This document shows, piece by piece, positions 16,066 to 22,887 of a DNA stretch of 42,972 nucleotides. The notes below the pieces were generated by a model. The model was not told where the DNA came from. It was given only the letters and a program-made list of their open reading frames with translations, and did not search any database. Every line of letters begins with the position of its first letter. Within the stretch, counting starts at the first letter, position 1. The translations under genes were made by a program, and so were the position numbers. The stretch is from Bacteroidaceae bacterium (GTDB lineage: Bacteria; Bacteroidota; Bacteroidia; Bacteroidales; Bacteroidaceae), in the NCBI GenBank assembly GCA_017535725.1, contig JAFXTO010000023.1:1-42972 (forward strand), written 5' to 3'.

Positions 16066-16098
16066 CAAATATACAAAAAATCCTCTATTGAAGCACAA
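16066..16098 (-). promoter_or_regulatory. Promoter of the five-gene kinase cluster
   Basis: The minus strand reads TTTG (16095-16098), 21 nt, then TATATTTG (16066-16073), a good match to the Bacteroidetes consensus. The first gene starts 46 nt further at 16019. It is the clearest promoter seen for the minus-strand cluster. Confidence 0.75.
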
Positions 16099-16168
16099 AA
16101 AAACTTATTTTTTTGTCCCCCGATGCGACATATTTCAGAAAAAAAGCTTTACTACGGAGAATTATGTG

Positions 16169-16176
16169 TAACTTCG
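16169..16176 (+). promoter_or_regulatory. Possible -7 element of the periplasmic-binding-fold gene
   Basis: TAACTTCG has one mismatch to TAnnTTTG and lies 27 bp before the ATG at 16204. No clear TTTG is seen at the -33 position. It is divergent from the kinase-cluster promoter. Confidence 0.4.
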
Positions 16177-16203
16177 CGCACTGAAACAGACGAAAGACAG
16201 ACA

Positions 16204-17367
16204 ATGAAACAACGAGGATACCTTTTTCTTCTTCGCGCGAGTGTGTTGGTCATGCTGCTGGCCCTGCTCCCTTCCCCCATGCAGGCTCAGCTGACGGGCA
16301 AGAGTTTCGTGCGCATAGGCGTCGTTCTCCCCCTGAAGGAGAAGACGGCTCGCGGTGCCAAGATGGTTGAGTTCTACCAAGGTTTGCTTCTGGCCGTGGA
16401 CAGCATGCGTCACGAAGGAGTCTCGGCAGAAATCACCGCCCTTCATTCCGGCACTACTGCCGCCGATATGGACCGTCTGCTCATGGATCACTCGCTCAAC
16501 GGTTGTGATGTGGTGTTTGGTCCCTTGGATGCAGCCCAACTGCCCGCCCTGGCCGACTATTGCGACCTTCGCGGCATCCGCCTTGTGGTTCCCTTCACTA
16601 CGGAAGACACCCAGCTCCACGGCCATCCTTACTACTACATGGCCTCCGCCCCCCGCTCCATCTTGCAGCGAGAAGCCGTCTGGTACGTACAGTCGCAGTT
16701 CCCCGACGCAAACATCATCGCTATCGGCACTGAGGATCCCAACGATGAAGGCCGCCAGTTCATCGAGCTGGTGAAAGATGCCGTGGCCTCCCATGGAACT
16801 TTCGTCCGTCAGTTGCCAGCATCCGCAGACGACATGGCCTTTGAGGCTGCCATCAACCCCAACCGCCAGAACCTGCTGTTGCTGGACGGTTCCAGCCTGA
16901 AAGCTCTGAATATCACCCTGCCACGCCTCATGGATTACCGTCGTGAGCACCCCGATGTACGCTTGTCGCTCTTCGGCTATCCTGTCTGGCAGACCTATGC
17001 CCATCAGCATCTCTCCGAGCTGTATGCCATGGACACCTATATCTATACCCCCTTCTACCGCAATCCCCTCTCGCCCCGCAGCAATGACTTCGACCTGCTT
17101 TTCACCCGCTGGTTCCAGCGTCCGATGCAGAACACCTTCCCCCGCTACGGCTTGCTGGGCTTCGACCTTGGCTACTACTTCCTGCGCGGTCTGTCCATCT
17201 TCGGCGACAGTCTGGAACAGCGCCATGAGCGGGTGCCCTCCAATCCCTATCAGAGTTCCTTCTGGTTCCAGCGCGAGAACGAGAACGACGGCTTTGTCAA
17301 CACCTTCGTGGAACTCATTCACTACACCACCTATCAGTCGATAGACCTCCTCTCCCGCAGCCGATGA
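16204..17367 (+). CDS. Secreted periplasmic-binding-fold (type 1) protein
   Basis: This 387-residue protein begins with a signal peptide (cleavage probably after MQAQ, about residue 27). Its fold resembles type 1 periplasmic-binding proteins, as in LpoA or the C-terminal part of Bacteroidetes LysM proteins. Visible features are a first strand FVRIGVVLPLKEK, then VVFGPLDAAQLPALADYC and RLVVPFTTED. No LysM or ABC permease gene is present, so a transport role is not supported. The start at 16204 is preferred over the in-frame 16123 because it gives a proper signal peptide. It overlaps the next gene by 4 bp, suggesting coupled translation of two envelope proteins. Confidence 0.75.
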   Translation: MKQRGYLFLLRASVLVMLLALLPSPMQAQLTGKSFVRIGVVLPLKEKTARGAKMVEFYQGLLLAVDSMRHEGVSAEITALHSGTTAADMDRLLMDHSLNGCDVVFGPLDAAQLPALADYCDLRGIRLVVPFTTEDTQLHGHPYYYMASAPRSILQREAVWYVQSQFPDANIIAIGTEDPNDEGRQFIELVKDAVASHGTFVRQLPASADDMAFEAAINPNRQNLLLLDGSSLKALNITLPRLMDYRREHPDVRLSLFGYPVWQTYAHQHLSELYAMDTYIYTPFYRNPLSPRSNDFDLLFTRWFQRPMQNTFPRYGLLGFDLGYYFLRGLSIFGDSLEQRHERVPSNPYQSSFWFQRENENDGFVNTFVELIHYTTYQSIDLLSRSR

Positions 17368-18077
17368 GTCCTCGATCGCTCCTCTTCCTTCTACTACTGA
17401 TACCCAGCCTGGCCAGAGCTCAGGTGGGTAGCCATCGTGCAGACCTCGCCCTCGGCGTCAACGGCGGCTATACCATGAATCAGATCAGCTTCAACCCCAC
17501 TATCAAGCAGGGTTGGAAACAAGGCATCACACTGGGACTCACCCTGCGCTACACCTGCGAGAAATACCTCTCGGCCATCTGCGCCCTGCAAACGGAACTG
17601 AACTACATCGACCTCGGATGGAAGGAGGTGATAGAACCCGAATACGGAACGGACACCTATTACCGCCAGATACACTACCTCCAAATGCCCTTCCTGGCAC
17701 GACTGGGCTGGGGACGCGAGGTGAAAGGCCTACAAGGCTACCTCATCCTCGGACCGCAGGTGGGACTCTACATCGGCGAGAAGGAGCACTACAGCGACCC
17801 TTGGGCCGGCTCGCCGCGTCCAAACAACGTCACGCAGCAATACGGTCGCAAGGTGGAAAACTACTTCGAATACGGAATTACAGCGGGTGCAGGAGCCGAA
17901 ATCAGCGCTGGCCGCGTCGGGCATTTCCTCATCGAGGGGCGTTATTACTACGGCCTCGCGGACATCTTCCATAACTCCAAACGCGACCCCTTCGGCCGTT
18001 CGGCCAATGGAGCCATCATCATCAAAGCCACCTACCTCTTCGACCTCCTGCGGACGAAGGGAGTAGAGCGGAAATAG
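17364..18077 (+). CDS. PorT-like small outer-membrane beta-barrel protein
   Basis: This 237-residue protein has a signal peptide (LLFLLLLIPSLARAQ, cleavage about residue 20) and alternating beta-strands typical of the Bacteroidetes outer membrane beta-barrel family (PorT-like). Examples are LALGVNGGYTMNQ, LGLTLRYTCEKY, YLQMPFLARLGWG, GYLILGPQVGLYIG and FEYGITAGAGAEI. It probably forms an 8-10-stranded barrel. Its ATG overlaps the stop of the upstream gene (ATGA), so the two are translationally coupled. It is convergent with the thioesterase gene, 15 bp away. Confidence 0.78.
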   Translation: MSPRSLLFLLLLIPSLARAQVGSHRADLALGVNGGYTMNQISFNPTIKQGWKQGITLGLTLRYTCEKYLSAICALQTELNYIDLGWKEVIEPEYGTDTYYRQIHYLQMPFLARLGWGREVKGLQGYLILGPQVGLYIGEKEHYSDPWAGSPRPNNVTQQYGRKVENYFEYGITAGAGAEISAGRVGHFLIEGRYYYGLADIFHNSKRDPFGRSANGAIIIKATYLFDLLRTKGVERK

Positions 18078-18092
18078 CCGATTCTTAACAAA

Positions 18093-18884
18093 TTATTCCC
18101 AAACAAGCTTCGCCTGCACGACCACGTCTCCTGCGGGCGTTCCTGTTTCTTCCATGTTCTTGCGCACCTCTATCTGCTCCACAGCGGGCAGGCCATCGGC
18201 CAGCGTTTCCTCTGACGGTTGCCAGCAGAAGGCCAGTGTGTCTCCAATATGTGACTCCGCCTTGTAGGCAATCTCAAAACGGCGCAGACGGTGCATCTCA
18301 TACTGCACACGCGGATAGAGGTCCAGGATGTGCTCGATGTACTTCACCGAGTTGATATGCCCGTTGATATCCACGTCGCTGTAGTACGTGGATATCGTGC
18401 GAATCGGCACCTGGTTGCTCACTCGGATGCGTCCGTGCTTCGCAATTGGACAGGGCTTCTCGTCTGCCGTCAAGACATAGCGCAGGATGTCTCCATCCTT
18501 CAGCGCTAACAAGTCTGCAGGATGGCGTGTGTCCACATCGATCATTGCCCATACAGAGCGCGCGTAACCGTAGACACGTCCGTCGTCGGCGTTGCGAATA
18601 AGGAAGTTACGTTCCGTGAACAGCTTCATCACACTCTCCACCCACGTCTCCACCTCCACGTGCTCGTACTGCGCCGGCATCTCCTCCAACTCGATACACA
18701 GACGCGACAGCACCCACGTATAGTGCCGCTCATTCAACTGATCAATACCCCATCCTCGGTTGTGCGAGTGCCGACCAGCAGCATTCAGCAGATGGTTACC
18801 CAGCACACCAAGAAACAAATGCCCTGTGAAGTCCACATGAAAGGGCTCCACGGAAAAGCTGTATGTCTCAATCTTAGAAATCAT
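18093..18884 (-). CDS. Acyl-ACP thioesterase
   Basis: This 263-residue protein matches the FatA/FatB-type acyl-acyl carrier protein thioesterase family: two hot-dog domains that release fatty acids from ACP. The C-terminal half contains SDVDINGHINSVKYIEHILD with the conserved Asn/His pair of the active site. The N-terminal half has DFTGHLFLGVLGNHLLNAAG. It lies 42 bp downstream of ilvH. In Bacteroidales these two genes are commonly found inside the branched-chain amino acid operon, so it may supply or control branched or short acyl chains. Confidence 0.85.
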   Translation of the reverse strand: MISKIETYSFSVEPFHVDFTGHLFLGVLGNHLLNAAGRHSHNRGWGIDQLNERHYTWVLSRLCIELEEMPAQYEHVEVETWVESVMKLFTERNFLIRNADDGRVYGYARSVWAMIDVDTRHPADLLALKDGDILRYVLTADEKPCPIAKHGRIRVSNQVPIRTISTYYSDVDINGHINSVKYIEHILDLYPRVQYEMHRLRRFEIAYKAESHIGDTLAFCWQPSEETLADGLPAVEQIEVRKNMEETGTPAGDVVVQAKLVWE

Positions 18885-18926
18885 TTTCGCATTTCAAATT
18901 CATACGACACGACACCACTCTCACCT

Positions 18927-19502
18927 CTATGCTCCAGTCCCCCTCTCCTTCTCTCTCTCAGCCAGATAGTCGTCCAGCAGTTCGCGCGTACCTCTTGTAA
19001 TACAAATCCTACCAGAACGCGCGAACTGGCGTACCACCCCCAGCTCGTTCAGGGCCTCGTAGAGCGAGAGGATTTCCTCTGTGCGTCCTGTCTTCTCAAT
19101 GGCACTGTACGTGGGATTCACTTCAACGATACTCGCTCCATGCTGCCTCACAATTTGGCAGACATCCGGGTTTTCCAGCATCGCTGGTGTGGAAATCTTC
19201 AGCAGTGACGTCTCGCGAAGGAAGATATCCTCTTCCTCCAAGTAGCGCGCCTGTAGCACATCGATGCGCTTCTCGATTTGCGACTTCAACATCTTCACCA
19301 TTTCCAGCGTGCAGTAGCACGTAATGGTATATTTGTGCACCCCTGGCGTACTGCTGGCCGAGACATTCAGGCTCTCAATATTCACCTGCCGACGCGTGAA
19401 GACGGCAGTAATCTGGTTCAGCACACCTGCAATATTCTCAGAGTACACCAAGATGGTATAGAGACGTGTGGCGCTGACGCCCTGTGTATTTTCCTGACTC
19501 AT
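18927..19502 (-). CDS. ilvH: Acetolactate synthase small (regulatory) subunit
   Basis: This 191-residue protein is the regulatory subunit of acetohydroxyacid synthase, which mediates feedback control by valine. The N-terminal ACT domain is clear (YTILVYSENIAGVLNQITAVF, residues about 14-33, then RRQVNIESLNVSAS). The C-terminal half contains a second small-subunit domain. The large subunit gene ilvB and the ilvC and ilvD genes are not adjacent: the upstream neighbour is an outer-membrane barrel. It appears to have its own promoter at 19530-19537 and to be cotranscribed with the thioesterase gene. Confidence 0.88.
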   Translation of the reverse strand: MSQENTQGVSATRLYTILVYSENIAGVLNQITAVFTRRQVNIESLNVSASSTPGVHKYTITCYCTLEMVKMLKSQIEKRIDVLQARYLEEEDIFLRETSLLKISTPAMLENPDVCQIVRQHGASIVEVNPTYSAIEKTGRTEEILSLYEALNELGVVRQFARSGRICITRGTRELLDDYLAEREKERGTGA

Positions 19503-19529
19503 AACTTACCTTTTTTCGTTTGGTCGCCG

Positions 19530-19537
19530 CAAAGGTA
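19530..19537 (-). promoter_or_regulatory. -7 element of the ilvH promoter
   Basis: The minus strand reads TACCTTTG, an exact TAnnTTTG, 27 bp ahead of the ilvH ATG. The -33 region overlaps a 7-bp tandem repeat (AGTTTAGAGTTTAGAGTTTA, 19550-19569) and shows no clear TTTG. The rest of the 175-bp gap to 19677 shows only short weak hairpins. Confidence 0.6.
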
Positions 19538-19677
19538 CGAAAAAGTTTTCAGTTTAGAGTTTAGAGTTTAGATATTTCTGTTCTGAGCAGTCGAAAAGAA
19601 GCACAAATTGACCCAGACGGGTCCTTTTCCGCCCTCAGAGTAATATGAAAAACCACCAATGGAACCATGTTCCAAGG

Positions 19678-22632
19678 TCAGAATCGCCCGCCGAAGATAT
19701 TCAGGCGGTAGGTGAAGCTGAGCATGACGTAGGAGGTGATGCGCTCGCTGTCAGAGTCTGTGCGCGAGGTTGCACTGATGCTGCGGCTGACCATGTCGCG
19801 CTGGCGCAGGATGTCGTTCCAGCGCAGGGTCAGCATAGCCTGTCGGCGGCTGAGGAAGGAGTAAGTGGCCTGTGCATTCCATATCCATTGGTTGGTGTTC
19901 ATGGCCTCTTCGGCATAACCGCGACGGCTGGTCTGGTTGATATCCGAGGAGAGGTGCAGTCCGAACCAGAAATTCCAGTTCACGCTGGCGCCATAGGAGT
20001 AAGAATAGGTGTCGAGGTTGGAAGCTGCTGTTGCCGTGGCGCGCGAGCCTCGGTAGTTGATGCTGCCTCGCAGGTTCAGTTCGAGGGTGTTCTTGTAATA
20101 GGACTCGGGTTCCTCACTATCGTAGGAATAGATAGGTTGGGTGTCGAATTCCGTGCGGAAGGTGAAGCGTACGGACTGGTTGATATTGTTGCCCACTACG
20201 GTGTTCTTCACCGTTTCCTGGTTCTGATAGACGTAGCCATTGGCATTGGTGTGGCTGTAGTCCGTGCCGAGTCCAATGCGGAAGCGCTGGTCGCGGAGAG
20301 CGGTGTTGAAGTTGAAACGTCCGCTGGCGTTCCAGTTGCCGTTGATATTCACGGGCATGGTTATTCGTCCACCCGTCTGGTCGTTGTATTCAGTGCGGCT
20401 GGCAGTGGCGTTCTGGGTGGCACGGAAGTTACCGTTGACGTTATACGTGCGTTGGTAGTCGGGCTGGGCGAAGCGCCACACTGCGTTGGCGTTGTGTGTG
20501 AAGCTTGGTTTCAGTTCTGGATTACCGAGACGTATAGCGAGTGGGTTGGCATTACTGAGGGTGTCGGGGATGAGGTCCGTGATGGAGGGCTGTCCGCTCT
20601 GTCCGCCATAACGTGCTTCCACCTGGTGCTGGCGTGTAAAGCAGTAGCGAAAGTTCAGGGTGGGTGACCAGTTGGCCACGGTTCGCGAGACATCGTAATG
20701 CTTCCATCCCTTCGTGTAGTCAACCCTGTTGATCTGAGGTTGGACGTTGATACCCACATTCAGACGCATCTTGGAATTGATGAGACGGTACTGCAAGCGC
20801 AGGTCGTGGTTATGGTAGCGGTTCTCCGTGTAGTTACATTGGGCGGTGTCGGGCGTGGCAAAGTCAAGATGCCCGTCGTAGTTGTCTATACCGAGGAAAT
20901 AGCGGTCCACGAAGGGGTCGAAGATACTGGCCACGGTGCGGTCGCGGTCATTGAAACGATAGACGTAATTATAGGAGAACTGCAGGAACTGTCCTGTAGC
21001 GATGGGTTCGCTATAGGAGAAGCGGGCGGAGAAGTTGCGGCTGATGTTGCGAGAGTCGTCGTACTGGATTTTATGGTAGATGCTGTCACTTCCGGCGAGG
21101 GCAAGGATTTGATAATAATCGATTTGCGAGTAGCTGCTGCTATTGCCGTCGGATTGGTTGAGACCACCGTTGAGGTTGAAGGTAATGTTGCGACCGGGTT
21201 TCTTCAGACGGCGGTTGATTTGGAGGGAGAGGGAGCCGGAAATGTTGTTGTTGTCGTTGCTGTTGGCGTTCAGGTTGTGGTTGACGGCAATAGCTCGGAG
21301 GGGAGAAGTGGGAGGAAGGAGGGAGGAAGTAGCTCCGGCGGGAAAACCGCCGGACACCAACGAAGAGGGGGAGGAGGAAGAGGAGAAAGAAGAAGAGGGG
21401 ATATCGGAGGCCGACGAGGAGGGGGAGAAGGCGGCAAGGGGGTCAGAGGTGAGGGTATAGGGGTCGTCGTTGAAGGTGGCGGACTCGCTGTTGCTGCTGC
21501 TGTTGCTGCCATTGATGCTGAACTGGGGACGGAGGAGGATGTTGGTCATCGTGTCTGGCTTCCACTCGATGCGCCAGTTGGTGTCAAAGCTTTTGCTGTT
21601 GCTGCGGTTGCTACTTTGGCGATTGCTGTAGGCGGCATTGCGATTCTCGAAGTTCTGGCTATTGCTCCAGCTGGAGCCAGAAGACTGGTTGAAGCGGCCA
21701 GTGAGACCTCCATTCAGTTCCAACTTGTTCCATTCGAGATTCAAGCTGGCGGCGGCATCTTGACTGTTCTGCATACCGTTGCCGCGGGTGTTGTCGGCAT
21801 TGGCGATGATGCCCGCCTTCTGCTTGTCGCGGAAGTGATAAAGGTCGCCATGTCCGTTGTAGCGGTTTTCGGTACCATAACCAGCTGTAAGGCGTCCGAA
21901 CCATCCGCGCCGCTTGTCTTTCTTGATTTCGAGGTCCAGCACGGTTTGTTCCTCTCCGTCGTCAATACCCGTGATACGGGCGAGGTCGCTCTGCTTGTCG
22001 TATGCCTTGACCTTATCCACGATTTCCGCCGGTATGTTCTTCAGGACAAGTTCCTGATCGCGGCCAAAGAACTCCTTACCATCGACCAATATCTGCTTGA
22101 CTTCCTTTCCGTTGTGGGTAATCTTTCCATTCTCGTCAATAACGATTCCAGGCAGTTTCTTGATGAGCTCCTCGACCATAGCTCCTGGGGGTACGGTGAA
22201 GGCGGCCGCATTGTACACCACGGTGTCGTCCACAATCGTCATCTCAGGCAGTTTGCCTTCAACGACAGCTTCCTGCATCAGTGTGGCATCCTCCTTCATC
22301 AGCACATCAGCCACTTTCTTGTTACCACCCTTGCCTTTGAGGTCGAGGGCAAAGGTCTGTGTCTTGAAACCCATATAAGACACTTTCAGCGTGTACTTTC
22401 CTGCCGGAACGCCAGGAATCATAAACGCGCCGCTCTCCAGAGTCTGACGACCAGCCACCATCTTACCTGTGGAGTCATTGACGAGAACGCTGGCCCCGGG
22501 GAGTCCCTTCAAGGTGGAACTCTCGTAAACCATTCCGCGAACGTTGAACCACTGGGCGGCGGCGGGAATGTCGAAAAGGAAAATGGCAAAGAGGGTAAGT
22601 GCCACTGTCATCAGAGTTTGTCGAGTCTTCAT
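19678..22632 (-). CDS. Large outer-membrane beta-barrel protein with carboxypeptidase-like N-domain (TonB-receptor-like)
   Basis: This 984-residue protein has a signal peptide (ending AAAQ, about residue 27 from the ATG at 22632) and a CarboxypepD_reg-like beta-sandwich (about 30-110; GMVYESSTLKGLPGASVLV). A plug-like region follows (about 120-230; VEELIKKLPGIVID, QILVDGKEFFG), then a long barrel ending in SYVMLSFTYRLNIFGGRF. No SusD partner is adjacent. A Ser/Pro-rich low-complexity insert (about residues 387-444) interrupts one loop. It is paralogous to the barrel at 39056-41872. An upstream TTG at 22641 is possible, but the ATG is preferred. The cargo is unknown. Confidence 0.85.
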   Translation of the reverse strand: MKTRQTLMTVALTLFAIFLFDIPAAAQWFNVRGMVYESSTLKGLPGASVLVNDSTGKMVAGRQTLESGAFMIPGVPAGKYTLKVSYMGFKTQTFALDLKGKGGNKKVADVLMKEDATLMQEAVVEGKLPEMTIVDDTVVYNAAAFTVPPGAMVEELIKKLPGIVIDENGKITHNGKEVKQILVDGKEFFGRDQELVLKNIPAEIVDKVKAYDKQSDLARITGIDDGEEQTVLDLEIKKDKRRGWFGRLTAGYGTENRYNGHGDLYHFRDKQKAGIIANADNTRGNGMQNSQDAAASLNLEWNKLELNGGLTGRFNQSSGSSWSNSQNFENRNAAYSNRQSSNRSNSKSFDTNWRIEWKPDTMTNILLRPQFSINGSNSSSNSESATFNDDPYTLTSDPLAAFSPSSSASDIPSSSFSSSSSPSSLVSGGFPAGATSSLLPPTSPLRAIAVNHNLNANSNDNNNISGSLSLQINRRLKKPGRNITFNLNGGLNQSDGNSSSYSQIDYYQILALAGSDSIYHKIQYDDSRNISRNFSARFSYSEPIATGQFLQFSYNYVYRFNDRDRTVASIFDPFVDRYFLGIDNYDGHLDFATPDTAQCNYTENRYHNHDLRLQYRLINSKMRLNVGINVQPQINRVDYTKGWKHYDVSRTVANWSPTLNFRYCFTRQHQVEARYGGQSGQPSITDLIPDTLSNANPLAIRLGNPELKPSFTHNANAVWRFAQPDYQRTYNVNGNFRATQNATASRTEYNDQTGGRITMPVNINGNWNASGRFNFNTALRDQRFRIGLGTDYSHTNANGYVYQNQETVKNTVVGNNINQSVRFTFRTEFDTQPIYSYDSEEPESYYKNTLELNLRGSINYRGSRATATAASNLDTYSYSYGASVNWNFWFGLHLSSDINQTSRRGYAEEAMNTNQWIWNAQATYSFLSRRQAMLTLRWNDILRQRDMVSRSISATSRTDSDSERITSYVMLSFTYRLNIFGGRF

Positions 22633-22685
22633 TTGTGTCAATCTATATATGGGTTGGCGTTTTTATGACCAATTCCACGGGAAAA

Positions 22686-22760
22686 GGTTTAACCCAAATC
22701 GGTCATTAGGCCGACATATATATATAATTTTAACCCTAATAACCGATTTGGGTTTAATCC
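22686..22760. promoter_or_regulatory. Long inverted repeat in a divergent intergenic region (operator or hairpin)
   Basis: Arms at 22686-22710 and 22735-22760 are reverse complements over about 25 bp with only two or three differences; both contain the core ACCGATTTGGGTT (arm 1 as AACCCAAATCGGT). The 24-bp spacer is A/T-rich (ATATATATATAATTTT). It lies between the divergent barrel gene (start 22632) and dipeptidyl peptidase gene (start 22888), where a two-sided operator would be expected. A cruciform or terminator role is also possible. Confidence 0.65.
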
Positions 22761-22846
22761 AGCAGGAAAAATGTTAATTCACACTAAATCCAACCGTCAA
22801 CTCGTAATTACCCTTTGGAGAATGCTGCATGAAGCATTTTTTTCGC

Positions 22847-22854
22847 TACCTTTG
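22847..22854 (+). promoter_or_regulatory. -7 element of the S9 peptidase promoter
   Basis: TACCTTTG matches TAnnTTTG exactly and lies 33 bp before the ATG at 22888. A 6-bp inverted repeat (AATGCT...AGCATT) is just upstream. No TTTG is seen at the ideal -33 spacing. Confidence 0.6.
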
Positions 22855-22887
22855 TCACCAAATTGCACCATAAAACGACAAACGACC

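Noticed and set aside
16204-17367. Amino acid ABC transporter substrate-binding protein
   Set aside because: The fold is similar, but no permease or ATPase gene is adjacent and the downstream partner is an outer-membrane barrel.
22639-22641. TTG start three codons upstream of the barrel ATG
   Set aside because: The ATG at 22632 gives a normal signal peptide. The TTG adds only three residues, with no supporting evidence.
20698-22668. 656-codon plus-strand open frame opposite the large barrel gene
   Set aside because: The minus strand encodes a complete barrel with signal peptide and family motifs. The plus-strand product is Val/Gly-rich without domains, a shadow frame.
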